NCBI RefSeq assembly: GCF_019097595.1
Contig: NC_080719.1
Coordinates: forward strand, 19,119,501 to 19,183,500
Origin: Hemibagrus wyckioides
Taxonomy: Eukaryota > Chordata > Actinopteri > Siluriformes > Bagridae
DNA length: 64,000 nucleotides
Reading direction: 5' to 3'
Shown: piece by piece, positions 12,561-26,090 of the stretch
How positions within the stretch are numbered: the first letter of the stretch is position 1
Layout of the letters: every line of letters begins with the position of its first letter
Notes under the pieces: generated by a model
Database searches by the model: none
Seen by the model: only the letters and a program-made list of their open reading frames with translations
Told to the model about the DNA's origin: nothing
Position numbers and translations under genes: made by a program

Positions 12561-13440
12561 CTTGATGTTCTGGTAGAGATGTATAGAGAAGAGTAGCTGG
12601 AAATAAAGTGCCTAAATGTCTGCTTGCATGTTGTCTTTAAGTACCTGGTATGGATGTGGAGGTAGAGCTGTTTCTGTGTATGATAAGATAGGTGCATACC
12701 CCTACATTTCCATTTAAGGCAGTGTAGCATCTTTTCCTGTTATATGTATATATTTATCTACCTGCATTTTCTTGCCACCAGTGACATGATAATATCACAT
12801 ATGGCATCCATGTCCAAAATCATGAACCTGTTCAAAGTCAAGGACCTGTTCATTCACCCAAATCAATTTTAGTAACTACTTTATCCTGGTCAGGGTCACG
12901 GTGGATACGTGGAAGGTATCCTGGGGAAAAAGTTTCTATATCATTTATTAGAGTTTTTACATTTTGTATTTCAACCTTTTAGGTGAAAACCAGTCAAAAG
13001 CAGATTGTTGTCAAGATGTGTATCAAAAGTTGAAGATTTTTAGATATGAAACACTGTCCTCAGAAAACCGCTCAACCTGTTGGAGGGGAAATTTAACTAA
13101 AAAGATCTTTCCTAAAATGGTAACTTAACGTATTAGATATGCAAAGTAATATTTTGCTTTATATGACATTCATACTTCATGGACAGTGCAGAGGACAGAT
13201 ATGTGTTATGGATCTGTATATGTAGTATTCTGATGTGAGAAAGAACACCTTCTGAATTGTTTGACTTTTTTTTTTTTATCATATCTGAATGTTCAGTTGT
13301 TCAGTGAACTGAGCTTTTTTATATGAAAAATAATGAAAAAAATTAATAAAAATGGTAGTTTACTGATACATTTCGGTGAATAATTCCCAATTCCCAGTTG
13401 CTGTTTACATCATACAAATATGATGCAGTGTGCATTACTA

Positions 13441-13650
13441 TGTACTCCGGGTACTCTGGTTTCCTCCCACAACAACCTTAGGTTGATTGGTAACTTTAAA
13501 TTGCCCATAAGTTGTCTGTCTCTATGTGTGGCCCTGTGATGGACTGGCGACTTGTCCAGGGGGTTGCCCCTGCCTTTCATCCAATGTGTGCTGGGATAGG
13601 CTCCAGCAGATCCCCGTGAAATAAAGCGGATATAGAAAATGGATGGATAT
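13441..13650 (+). repeat. Dispersed SINE-like repeat with ATGGATGG tail, 3' part
   Basis: Contains the body 'gtactccgggtactctgg', 'ggccctgtgatggactgg' and 'gtgtgctgggatagg', and ends near ATGGATGGAT. The same family recurs at 36265-36560, 45398-45768 and 45828-45990. Only the 3' portion is present here. Confidence 0.75.
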
Positions 13651-14013
13651 TGAATAGCATTTTGTTAGAAATCTGCAAGTCAGAAAAATATTCTTGTAAT
13701 TTGATACTGTATCTGTGCTATCTCAGTAGGCAGTATCACAAGCACATATTTGGGCCAAAATGGGTTTGGCAAAAAACACTGCACTGGGAAGAATGTGAAT
13801 GCCACACCTCATGTGCAAACATAAAAAAATAAAAAATTTAAACCAGATCAAATAATGATGAAGGACATACTCCTGCCTTATACTCTTACACTCAACTGGA
13901 GACAGAATAAGTCTTTAATAGGAGCAGATTCCTAATTAACATTAGGAGAAATGTATTTATACCATATATTTAACAATATATGAATATATGTCAGTATACA
14001 TGACTGACATACA

Positions 14014-14047
14014 TGTTAGATAAGTGATCTTTATCACTTATCTAACA
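14014..14047. repeat. Perfect 15-bp inverted repeat with 4-nt loop
   Basis: TGTTAGATAAGTGAT at 14014-14028 is followed by CTTT and then its exact reverse complement at 14033-14047. This was seen directly. The function is unknown. Confidence 0.9.
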
Positions 14048-16596
14048 AAATACAGATATGCAATCTCCATAGATAATCATTAAGAATACGTGCAACGAAA
14101 AGCACAGTGACTTTCTATAGAATACCTTTCCAGTTTCACAAATTCTTAAACTGCCTCGGTTAACCGTACAGATCACATTCTTCTCTGTGTCTTGAAGGTC
14201 TATAGTAGCAGCCCAGAAATGACTCAGTTAAAATAAATACTGTAGTAATTATGAAAAGACATGCTTTGAAATACACCCTTCATTTGTTGCTAACAAAGCA
14301 TGCAATTATTTGATTTATGAGTCAGTAATAATTTGCAGTAGTTCTTCTGAAGTGTGAATTCTGTAAAGAAGTGAAGTGAGCTTCTGTTAATAGTCAGTGA
14401 ATCACAGTGCCTTCATGCTACATAAAATAAATAAAATATGCTATTCTGTTAAATGGTTAGATTGCTAGTTTAAAGTAATGCTGTTTGTGCATCTCCATCT
14501 TGTGCACATGCACACACGTTCTGAGACCTTCCACAATGTCATAAAGTAACCTGATGATTGATTAGCCACCTTCTGGTCCAAATAGTAATAAAAGCATTCA
14601 CTGGGTATAAGAAGGACCTTGGGCAGAAATTCCAGGTTTAACCACAAGGTCAATCTGGAATTATCTGGCCACCAGGTCATGAGAGGCAAGCATAGTATTT
14701 TATCAAGGTGATTCTTTATCAAAACCCTAAAGGGACTCCAGCAAAAGAGACAGATCCCATAAGAGGTGCCCTGTTCCCTTCAGAAGGTTTGCAAGACACT
14801 ATTCACTGTGTTTTTAGCATAGACAGGGACTTCTCAATGTCTAGTAGTCTATGCAAGAAAGTTGGAACTGGGTAGTTCACTAGATGCGGATGATGAACAC
14901 CATCTGCGGAACCAACTGTTACCATCTGAGAGCATGCAAGGCTGAGGGGTATTGCAGGGTTTCCTGGACCAATAGATTGTAGACCTCAACATGTGGACCA
15001 AAACCACAGGCCTGGGCCTAACCTCGCCAAGGGCACCATCTTCAACAATGAATTGTTTTTGGATTGAAGAAGTCCATCTGTGCCTTATCAAACCACTGAA
15101 TGGAGAAATCTTTATAAGAGTCCCAAGAGAATTACTTTTACATCTGCAGTCAGTGATCCAATTATCCTTAACAAGAGCTGGTATAGCATTTTGTACCTTG
15201 CCCTGATTGAATGGCAAATGTAGTAAAAAAAAAAAAAAATGTTGGGTAGGTGGAAATATGTATTTTGCACGATTTGCTGATGTGAACCAGTCCCTTGGTT
15301 GCAGGGTATAAATAACATCTGAAAGAAAGTTTTTTTGGGACTATTTTAGGCTTCAGAAGTCTGGAAACCACCATGCTTCTTCTAAACAATGGTGTTCATT
15401 GAGTTTTGAAACCTTTGTTCTGAACCACTGGGTTTACATTTGAAAGTGTGCCTTTGTCCAAGATGAACCAAATTTCTATGGGTGGCAAACTCTGGACAAG
15501 GCCATAAGTCCCAAAATGTCTGGGGGCCAATAGCACAACCTGAACTTTGATACCATTTGATCTGATGACTGTGATGAATCCCACCAGCAACCCTTGCCTT
15601 ATGAATTTGCTCTGCATGACCCTTTAGTGGAGGAGGGCACTAGTTTCTAGTTTCTGAAACCTGTGCTCTTCTCTCTGCGCCTTCTTTAGCAGTAAAAAAA
15701 AAAAAAAGAGCAGACATGACATATAGGGCAGATTTCACAATACAAGTTGACTTACAAGTATCTAGCAATGCAGACATTGCCAAACCACACTGGCAGAGAG
15801 CTATCACATCCTTGTCAAGCTAATATAAGTGAGGGTTCAATCAGCAACTCCACAGAGGGCTTGATAGCTGCAGAATGTAGTAGTCATTCCAAAGCAAGTA
15901 ACAGAATGGCTAAAAAAAAAAAGGTCTGCACAAACAACAGGTGAAGAAATATGATCAGTGTATCTGAATTAGATATTTAGGCTGTAATATTCATCAGGAC
16001 CTTGTCGGGTGAAATCACCAGTTAAACAAGAATCAAGACATGTACATGACCTGTGCCAGTCTGTTAATAATCTGTTTTGCTACTTAAGCCTTGGAGTCTG
16101 GGCATAGTAAAGTTGTCATGATAAAGCAACAATAAAAAAAAGAACATCATATGTAACCAAGCTGTTACAAACACTTAATGTTGTTAGAAACTCCTGCTCC
16201 ACTCGGACTTATTTGGGCTCAGACCCACACAGACCACATACTTGGCACTATTTTATATATCTGCCTTGTAGTGTATTGTGTTGTCTGTTTGCACTGTCTC
16301 TCGTCTTGAACTGTTTAAACGAGGTTGCACACATGCACTTTATGTGAATAGGTTAATTTACTTTTTAGCTTTGAGTCTTTATGTAGCAATAGGGTACTGG
16401 AGGAATGTTGTTTCATTTCATTATGTAATGCGTTAGCTATAAATGGTTGAATGACAATAAAAACTACTTGACTCTTGACGTTGCATGATATTATCTAAGC
16501 CTAAATATATACAGAATTATATTAAGACAATGGGTTTTTCCAATTTCTAACCACGTATTGACTGTCTGCCTGCAAAGATCATGACAGGTTTGAGAA

Positions 16597-16713
<117 letters not shown>

Positions 16714-17764
16714 AAGATCCTGTAATTTCAGAACAATGTACAGTAGAAAATGTCCATAACAAAGATTTTCCTAGTTTAACATACACTTTCTTTGATTGCT
16801 CAACAGATCAAATTTGTAAAAGCTGTCATATTTATCAATTGTGATTTATGCTACAACATACAGACCCTGTGTTGTGCAGTAATGAGTTTAAAACCCATCC
16901 CTGATCTATTCATTATAAACATCATAAAACCATGAGGTATTAACTCTAAAAGGTCCTAACTTTTTTTTTTTTTTTTTAATGTGAGCAAAATCTAAATTTA
17001 AATACAGACTTGAGAGTTACTTTTATTTTAACAATGTGATAAGCTAGTGTCAGACAAATACTTTGCTGTGAAGATGATGGTGAAGTGAAGATTTTTTCAT
17101 AGCCTCATTATCGTACATCACACTCTCTAATCCAGCAAGAGCATACATGATATTTTCTTCAAACTGTGACTTCTTTCTAGTATGGCTAAGACACAAACAT
17201 GGATTCTGTTTTAAGTAACACGCTGCTATATTAGGATATTTGAAATCAGACCATGAATCATAGTTAAAGTATTTGTTGTGGTTATTATGGTTTGTTTCCA
17301 ATGACAACAGTTTGACAGAATCACTTCAAAAATAAATGCCTTGAAATCCCTATCCTAAAGCCTTTACACTACACTGTATGTATAAGCAGCTTGTCATTCC
17401 TGTAATCATGCACAGCCTTTATAGAGTAATGAAAGATGTCCTTGAGTAATGCATTAGGTGTGTTGTTATGGGTGGAGTAGATGTGTCTGTTCAGTTTTGC
17501 CACTAGGCTATGCTATGTAAACAAGCCTCTACTTTGCCCTTACAGTATCAGGTGTGGTATCGGTAAAGTGACATTTTAGTCATGAAACTTGTGAATAACA
17601 TGGTCCTGAATTGAAATACTGGTTGTTTTTGGCATTGAAGTTGCTATGGATTGCTGTGGTTGCAGTTCTTATCACTTTGCAACATAATAGACTTCAATAA
17701 ATGTCCTGGTTACCAATTGCAAACTACGCAAACGTCTTCTATTATCAAAGGAAAATTATTTATA

Positions 17765-17880
17765 ATCACAGATGATCCTCACCAAGATGAGGATGAGTTC
17801 CCTTTTGAGTCAGGTTCCTCTCAAGGTTTCTTCTCAATATCGTCTCAGGGAGTTTTTCCTTGTCACCATCAAGGATAAAT
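17765..17880 (-). repeat. Fragment of 'gaggaaccagactc' dispersed repeat
   Basis: The minus strand reads 'ggtgacaaggaaaaactccctgagacg', 'gaaaccttgagaggaacctgactcaaaagggaactcatcctcatcttggtgagg'. The same body occurs at 22086-22330, 32265-32660 and 33915-34275. Confidence 0.7.
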
Positions 17881-18144
17881 TTTTAATATATAATTTCTCT
17901 CTATTAAATTCAGTTGTTTTAACATACCCTAGCCATTTCCTAATCAGAGGAATCGCCATCACCATCATCCTCGCTGTTTCATCTCTTTCAGCGTGAGAAA
18001 AGTGCAGTGCCCCTAGATGAATCATGTTCATTAACCAGATGCATTACCTTATATTTTATACCTATAAGCATTTATAATTTATTATTATTATTTATTATTA
18101 TATATTATTCCATAATGTAGAAAAACTTTATCTTACAGCTAGGT

Positions 18145-18830
18145 GGTGTTAGGCCTCATCATTTACAGCACTGTCTACTTTATTAGGAACTGCATATTAA
18201 TTCAATTATCTAATCAGCCAAACATGTGGCAGCAGCGTAATGCCAAAAATCATGCTGACACATGTCAAGAGTTTCAGTTAATGTTCACATCATACAGCAG
18301 AATGAAGAAAAAGACTTTGATAGTGGCATGAGTGAATGCTGATACACAATATGCTGGTTTGAGTATTTCATAAACTGCTAATCGTCTGGGATTTTCACAT
18401 ATAATAGTCTCTAGATTTTATACAAAAAATTGAGTGAGTGAGTGAGTGAGTGAGTGAGCAAGAGCTCTGTGGGTGGACATGGACGGGAAGTAAATAGTAA
18501 CACATATAATTACAGTAGAAATGCATCTCAGCATGCACAAAACATTAAAGCTCTAGGTGATTGTGCTACAAGAGCAGAAGATCACTTTAGTTTCCACTCC
18601 TGTCAGCCAACAACAGAAATCTGAGGCTATCATGTGCACAGGCTCACTGAAACTGGACAGATTAGGAAAAGAATGATAGCCTCAGATTCCTGTTTTTGGC
18701 TGACAGGATTGGAACTCAACATGCAACCTGCAGGTACAGAGATGCTTTTTTACTTGCTATGGTTGTAAAGAGTGCTTATTTGAATACCTATCAACTCCCT
18801 GTCCACTCAGAACAGTCTGCTCATTCAAAT
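18145..18830. mobile_element. Degraded non-autonomous DNA transposon with internal inverted repeat
   Basis: The left part has 'ctactttattaggaactgcat' and 'tctaatcagccaaacatgtggcagcagcg', features of a common teleost Tc1-type family whose ends read 'cac...tttattaggaacacc'. A second part (about 18593-18830) contains 'ctcagattcctgtttttggctgacagg' from the other half of the family, partly in head-to-head copies. No transposase frame remains. Confidence 0.55.
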
Positions 18831-19984
18831 GGCTTCTTTTTGAAATGGCTAGTTTTTTTCTGGCTATCTTCAAATTTGCTGAAACCTATTAAAAAAAACT
18901 GTTAATGGTATTTCCTCCAACACAGCTGTACAAATGTACATCCTAAACTCCTCAAAAAAAAGCTGCTAGACCATGTGCTGAATGATTGTATGTTGTTGGT
19001 TAATAATGTTAGCTGTTTTGTGTTTGTCTCACAAACGTAAAACACACCAGAACAGCTGTACACCCTCTCTGTGAGGGTCAGACATTCAGGCTTGCTCCAT
19101 TCTCTCTGTGTTACACCACACATGCAACCACCCATTTCTCAAGAATATGCTGAAGGATGACTCATTTCATTTTCCACATGTGCACACCAGTGCTTGCAAC
19201 TGCTGAATTCTCAAATGTGAAATGCTGCCTTTACACACTGCTACGCTACTATAATGTCCCTCTTTATCTAACTGATGGGCAAGACTGTTCTGATCACATC
19301 ACATTGTGCATTGACGTGGTCAGTGATCTGATGACCTTCTGCTTTTCCTTACATATGATACTAATACTTGAACATCCTGCCATTTATTGTGTGCCAGTAG
19401 GTTTCCCATAGCTTTCCCATAGCTTTACAATTTTTGCTTTAGTCACGTTGCCCATAAATAGAATAGAATAGAATAACTTTATTAAAATTAAGTTGGCATA
19501 GCAGCTCGGTACATTTAAAATACAGTAGGGACCCAAACAACAAAACACATAATGAGGTAGTCATATGTGCAAGAATAGACAGATATACAAAATGGACTGA
19601 TAAACACAAAAACAATGAGTGGAGAATAATAAAACCTCAACCTAATAGTGAACTCACTTAAATTAGTTTCTAGAGCCCTCCTGTTCCAGCACCAATCCAT
19701 CACTACTGAATTCACGTCATGCATTCAGTTTTCAGTGATGGAAAGAGTAAAAAAAAGAGTGAAAGCGCTGCTAATATGGAAATAATTAACTTGAGTCATC
19801 AAGAAAATAACACATGTAATATATTGTAAACAAATTAGTCTACAATTGACATCTAATCTGATAATTCTAGGTTCTGTTTTGTTCTTATGTTACAGTGAAT
19901 GAGCTAGCATGCTAGCCGGCTTGCTGTTGAGGAAAACCTTAGCATGCTGGATTCAGTACCTTACAGAGGTATAGCTGTATAGCT

Positions 19985-20177
19985 TGCTCATGTACCGCCA
20001 AGTTGCCACTGTTGGGCCCTTGAGCAAGGCCCTTAACCCTCTCTGCTCCAGGGGCACCGTATCATGGCTGACCCAGAGCTCTGACCCCAACCTCCAAGGA
20101 TGGGATATGCGAAGAAAGAATTTCACTGTGCTGTAATGTATATGTGACAAATAAAGGCTGTTTCGTTTCGTTTCGTT
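19985..20177 (+). repeat. tRNA-derived SINE with (TTTCG)n tail
   Basis: Body 'gccactgttgggcccttgagcaaggcccttaaccctctctgctcca', then 'gtatcatggctgac', 'gggatatgcgaagaaagaatttcactgtgctgtaatgtat' and an 'aataaaggctgtttcgtttcgtttcg' tail. Related copies are at 21880-22040 (reverse) and 52765-52917. Confidence 0.8.
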
Positions 20178-21879
20178 AATTCATACATGTTTCTAGCTAC
20201 ATAGTTAGCTATCAAGCAAAGATGCCCCTTACACACTGTCCTGATCACTCAGATATTTATTACAGAGATTTTATACAATAAAACATCAAAACATGTAGCT
20301 CGCCAGTATGGATCACTCACCTAGCTTGCATGTTTTGGCAGGCTGGATGTTTTGCTGTGAGATGGCAGTGAACTGTCTATGGGTTTTAGTTCACATAATT
20401 TGCAGATCATTGCAGATCATCATGATGTTTTTACTGAAACAAGGGACACTTTTCTGTCACAAGCTCAGAATATTGATCCACTTGACTAAGAATTTGGCAC
20501 TAGAAGTGTAGAATTTTGTCAGCAAACTTTATTTTGCATATACAGATTTTTGAGTACAGTTGAGTAAAGTACATTATTATGATTTTCAATGTAATAGTAA
20601 TCAAAAATAAATGCTTAGAATAATTTATTTATTTGTTTATTTAAGGACCAGTACATTGAACTATGTACTCATGTTGTACACAAGAGTGCAAATAGTTTGT
20701 TACTTTTCAGCCTTGGCAGTTTACATAGGTTAAATATGATCTATTCTCTCGAGAGAAAACTCTGTCACAGTGTCACCTGAATACATTTGTGGCTCTTTAA
20801 GTGGATTCAGTTAGGGTGTTGGTCATATATGTACTCTATAGTTGTTTAATAAGGTGTATCACCCTGTAGGCAAGAGACATAAGTTGCTAGAACTAATATT
20901 TGGAACAGAGTACCAAAGTAAATGTTAAGTCTAGTTCATTAGGCACATATTGACTCAATAACACTATATATGTTATATTTGTTTTCTCCATTGCTCAGTT
21001 TAGTCGGTTTAATTGCAGAAAGCAAAAAAATTTGTTTGTTTGTTCTTTTCTATTTTTTGTCCTATTGTCACCAGGAAGTCTTTATAAAACCACTAACTCA
21101 GCTTGTAGCCTTTTCTCCCAATAAAAAATGTGAAAGATGAGACAGGATGATGGGTGTAGATCACACAAAGATCAGCTTTCAGGCATTAGGTATCAAAAAC
21201 ATGCACCACCCAGGTCCAATCTGAACGTTTTATCCGCTATTAGGATTTACTTTCCACTTTATGTGTGAGAATGCAGTGAATACATAATGCATATTGAATT
21301 TCAGAGTCAAGTCATTTATTCTCTGGAGATTTCCCACACCTTCACATCAACAAAGAATGTTGAAAGAAAAAAACTGAACAAGTGAAATTCAATGTTCACA
21401 TAAATAGTAGGGTGAGCATTTATTCTCATCAATGCTGCTCCATAATGAGCTTCATTTATAGGCTTGAATGCAAAAATGAAAAACAACAACAAAAAAAAAA
21501 AATTAACTTTCAGTAACCGTTGGTCTGGATCACAGAACATCCGGAGCCTCTCCCACAATCACTAGGTGTGGGGCAGGATTAGAACAGTGCCTCACAGTAC
21601 ACAATGATTATACACACTCACAATTACAGGCAATTTGGCATAGCCACAGGTTCGAGATTTACCCACGGTGGTGTTTATGTCAGTGGACCGTGAGAGCCAT
21701 TCCAAAATTTCTTTTAGTAGTTGATAGTGGATTTTAAGGTATGCTTAGGATCACTGTCCTACTGTAAAAGCCAATTGCTTTTCACCTTCAGGTTCTTGAC
21801 TGGCTGTGCCATATTCACAATTCCAGAATTTAATATTATTTGTATAATGCTTTTAACAACAGACATTATCTAAATTAAG

Positions 21880-22040
21880 TAGCCTTTATTTGTCACAAAT
21901 ACATTACTGCACAGTGAAATACTTTCTTCACATATGCATTCCTTGGAGGGTTAGGAGCCTTGCTCAAGGCCCCAACAGTGGCACCTTGGCAGTGCTGGGG
22001 ATTGAACCCTCATTTTTTGATCAACAACCCAGACCCACTT
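21880..22040 (-). repeat. SINE copy in reverse orientation
   Basis: Starts with the reverse complement of the SINE tail ('cctttatttgtcacaaatacattactgcacagtgaaa') and runs through 'gccttgctcaaggccccaacagtgg'. Same family as 19985-20177. Confidence 0.75.
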
Positions 22041-22085
22041 TGAAATTCAAAGGAAAAATTAAGTGTAAAATTTATATGTATATTT

Positions 22086-22330
22086 ATCCCCATTGAGCAA
22101 ACCAGAGGTGCCGGTGGTGAGAGAAAACTCCCTGAGGAAGAAAGGAGAGGAGAGGAACCTGGAGAGGAACCAGACTCAAAAAGGAACTCATCTTCATCTG
22201 GGTGACATGTGTGATTAAATAATTTCCTTTCTACAGCTGTATATAGTCAAGTGGAATTGTGTAACCAGAAGCTTTTTAGTAACTATATAAATATAAGCAT
22301 CAGAGTCATTTCTGAATTCAATATAGATTT
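22086..22330 (+). repeat. 'gaggaaccagactc' family dispersed repeat
   Basis: Contains 'gagcaaaccagaggtgccggtgg', 'aaaactccctgaggaag', 'gaggaaccagactcaaaaaggaactcatcttcatctgggtgac'. More divergent than the copies at 32265-32660 and 33915-34275. Confidence 0.7.
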
Positions 22331-22858
22331 AAGATAAAGTCCTTCCTGCAGAAGCCATCAAATGTTCACTGATAAAGAATAATGACCCAAGAATTCGGTA
22401 TTATTAACCAGAATCCATTCTTCCATTTACCTGTACACTGTTTCCTGTGCCATGAGCTGCCACACAACCTTAAACCCTAAACAGATCTACCATCATCAAA
22501 ATTGATATTTTTTCCTGCACATACCTTTAACGATTGTGGCCAAAGAGTTACATTTTTACTTCATCAATTCACATGACTTGTTTCCAAAATGCCTGTTTTT
22601 GCATACATCAAACTTAGATTTTTGTAAGGTACAGTTTTCTTCTGATGACTTTTTCATGCATTATGTTTGTTCAAGTAAAGCTGATTAGTAAAACGCCACA
22701 CCACCATTACGGTGTTGTCTGAACCTTCCTTCTGGTCCTTAGTGGCTTTGCATTGACTTCCTGTACATCACAATGCTGTGTTTTCAGTTCCAAAATTAAA
22801 CTGTACTGGAATTAAGTCTAACATGTGTATGCAATTAGAACAATGAAATTAAAATATA

Positions 22859-23383
22859 CACCGATCAGGCATAACATTATGAGCACTGCCAGGTGAATTG
22901 AATAAGACTGATTATCTCCTCATCATGACACCTGTTAGTGGGTGGGATATATTAGACAGCCTGTGAACATTTTGTCCTCAAAGTTGATGTGTTAGAAGCA
23001 GGAAAAATGGGCAAGCATAAGGATTTGAGCGAGTTTGACAAGGCCCAAATTGTGATGGCTAGACGACTGGATCAGAGCATCTCCAAAACTGTAGCTCTTG
23101 TGGGGTGTTCCCGGTCTGCAGTGGTCAGTATCTATCAAAAGTGGTCCAAGGAAGGAACAGTGGTGAACCGGCAACAGGGTCATGGGCGGCCAAGGCTCAC
23201 TGAGGCCTGTGTGGTAAGATCCAACAGACGAGCTACTGTTGCTCAAATTACTGAAGAAATTATTGCAGGTTCTGATAGAAAGGTGTCAAAACACAGTGCA
23301 TGGCAGGTCAGTGTTGTTTTGGCAGCAAAAGGGGGACCAATGTAATATAAGGCAGGTGGTCATAATGTTATGCCTGGCCAGTT
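22859..23383 (+). mobile_element. Internally deleted Tc1-like transposon
   Basis: Terminal inverted repeats of about 28 nt: CACCGATCAGGCATAACATT at the left, matched by the reverse complement of 'aatgttatgcctggccagt' at the right. The flanking dinucleotide is TA on both sides, as expected for Tc1/mariner target sites. At 525 bp it is about one third of an autonomous element. The catalytic DDE region is missing, so it is non-autonomous. Confidence 0.85.
23007..23345 (+). pseudogene. Tc1-like transposase remnant: HTH DNA-binding region fused to extreme C-terminus
   Basis: 112-residue open frame from [20 protein letters not shown]. It has a paired-type helix-turn-helix ([20 protein letters not shown]) and a GRPRL motif (AT-hook-like linker), followed by [11 protein letters not shown], typical of the second HTH of Tc1 transposases. 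It then jumps to VLAAKGGPM, the last residues of the family's transposase. The whole DDE catalytic core is absent. It cannot catalyse transposition; whether a DNA-binding-only product is ever made is unknown. Confidence 0.8.
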
Positions 23384-23389
23384 TATATT

Positions 23390-26080
23390 GAAATTCTAAT
23401 ATTTTAATTAATGGTTATGTATGAACTACTTCTTCGGATGAAAGCTGATCTTTTTCTCAGAGCATAGCCTGAACTGTTTATGAATACCTTAACTGAAATG
23501 GGATGCAAAATTACTCTGTGCAGCTTTTGTTCATTTTTATTACCACTCACATGGCATATAGTCTTTTTTTACATGAAAAGAAAGGGTGTACATGAAGGGT
23601 GTATATTACACAAGGCTTGGTTTTCTGGTCTTAGGCAAAAACAAGCAATAACAAGAGCTAAGTATAAGGAATTCAGACTACCTAAGCCTCATGGCACCGT
23701 CGGTTGGGGATGATAAATCCATGTGTGATTCACTTTAAGTCATCATCATCTCACTGCTGCTTTGTGTGGCTGACCAACAGATTTTCACTTTTATTGCATA
23801 TAAAAAAAACTGGCAAATGAATTACATGTGCAATATTATATGTTTTATACATTAAATACAGTGAAATGTTTTAGACATGCAAGTTGTTGTCACTTTGTTC
23901 AGCTCATATAAAACTATAACTCTATAACTGGATTTAGTACAGAAGTATGGAGTGGTCAAGGCTGTGCAAAATGTATTACCATGAAACCTAAATTGTGAAA
24001 GTAATGCTTGTTGCAACACTATGTAGAATTTCCACATTTGTCACACTGGCATTTAACAGGTTCCAAACACCGAGGCTATATTGGAAAATTTGACACCGTG
24101 CCGGGGCACAAAGGGAACCATGCCAGCATGGGAACAATGTCGCCCTTCATTTCATTTCCAGCTGTACACACCCATACCTGAATGTTTTTTTATTACGACA
24201 TGATCCCGAGTCAGCAGACGTCTTATACCATGGGAAAACTGTCATATTTGGCTGAATGCCAACGTCCACAGCTCGATGCAGGTTAGGACACTACCTTCAC
24301 ATCCTGTCATGAACAATAGGGCTCATGAAAAACAATATGAAAGAGGTAATTTAGTTGTTGAATGTTGTTTAGTTACTATGGCACTATGAAGGCTTTTGCA
24401 CAGATTGAGTTACACTGAAGGGAAACAGGAAGGTAAAAGTTAATAGCATGAAAGTAAAACAAGTCAATGGTAATGAAGAAGCAAACACCCATTTAGAGAT
24501 ATTTTAGACCATTAGTGTGAGCCTGAATATGGCCACCCACTTCGAGGGGTTTTGTGAAAAGTAAAGCACAAGAGTCAGAAGCACAATCCGTTTGCTGATG
24601 CGCCTTTCCTGTCCAGGCTGCTTTTATTATCGTAAGATGTGAATATAAAAGAAAGGTACTGTCACTCTTTGGAATGCATTTGTATTATTAAAGTCGAGTT
24701 AAAGACTTTAGAACAATGGCAGCAGTGTTTTTGATGTCAAAACTGTTTTGGATTTGTTGGAAATCTCTAGCCTGAGGAATTCAAGTTCTGCTTTATAGCA
24801 ATAATCTTGCTGCAACCTTTAGCTTTGTGCAGTGGTAAATTTAGTTAAATATTACCAGGCAAAATAGAGGTTTATAGGCTTTGAGGCTCAAGGGTGTGGT
24901 CAGTGTGACTTCTCATTGTAATCAGTGCTGCTATAACAACCATGTGTTTCCATGCCAGTGCAAGCCTGTTCTCGAGAGCATGCAAAAGATCTCTTTCAGC
25001 CGACTTTTCAAACAGACCACAGTCAAACCATGAGTAACCTTATCAGAGCTGTCACCCAGAGCTGAGCACACCTCTACACGGGGGAGAAAAAGCAAAGGGG
25101 TGGAGTGTTGTTTATACAATGAATCATGAATCATAGCTCTCCTGAGTCTCAGCTAGCTTAACACTAAAGCATCAGAGACAAAGGTAGAACCAGAGCTCAA
25201 TGAAATATTAGGGACAAGCCCATGAATATAAGGTTTTTGTTTGGGACAATTACAGGTTGTGTAAAAGTTGGTACTCCATGTGCAGTAATTCATATCCACA
25301 TTATGAGTACAGAATGTACGTTACAGGCTTATCTTGTTCCTATGAATCTTTGTTGAGTTGTTGAATTCTTTCCTAGCAGCAAAACATATACTTTATGCAT
25401 GCACTTTGCCAAATTTGTATCCGAGTTTTTTCTCTGGTTCAATTTCTGGGAGTGGTGTGTAGCAAGACTGGTGTTGTGTGTCTCTCACCAGCATTTGGGG
25501 GGGATGTGAGATCATCTCTGAACTATAGCCAACCTTTTCTCCCCCATCTCCTCCCCCGGTCACATCTGGAACTCTGTATCACGCCAGATACCATACTAGT
25601 GAACAATAGAAGGAGAGAGAAGAAAATAAACGTAAGGCACAAATAGAGACTGTATCTTACCAAACAGGCAGGTTTAAAAAAAAAAAAAACCCAAAAAACA
25701 TTGCACACATTGTACTGTGACTCTGCACCGTCAATACTTCTATTGTTCGTATTGATATTTGAAATATGTTGCATGCTATTTCAATTATGTGCCATTAACT
25801 GCAGAAGGTGAGCAGACAAATTCTTAAAATGAATAGTTAATTACGGGCTTCTTAACAGAAATACAAGAAGGATTTAGCAGTGACCTCTGGGGTCTCTAGT
25901 TTGATCTTGGGCTCTGATTAGTGTCTGTATGAGGTTCCTATACATGTTCTCCCCATGTCTGCATGGCTTTCCTCTGTGATCTCTAGTTTCAGCCCTGATC
26001 TTACTTCTTCTTCAAGTACAAATGAAGATTATACTAAAGAAATGAAATACAATTGTGCAGATTTGTGCATTTATTTGACT
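23390..26080. other. Intergenic region, nothing recognised
   Basis: No gene, RNA or clear element is visible. Open frames are short and without recognisable motifs. Part of 25926-26000 resembles the dispersed-repeat phrase 'catgttctccccatgtctgc'. Confidence 0.4.
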
Positions 26081-26090
26081 GTTAAATATA

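Noticed and set aside
14465..15617. Cluster of overlapping minus-strand frames that might be a gene or retroelement.
   Set aside because: Frames switch every few hundred bases with stops between them, and I see no recognisable motif. It may be a very old retroelement, but I cannot support a call.
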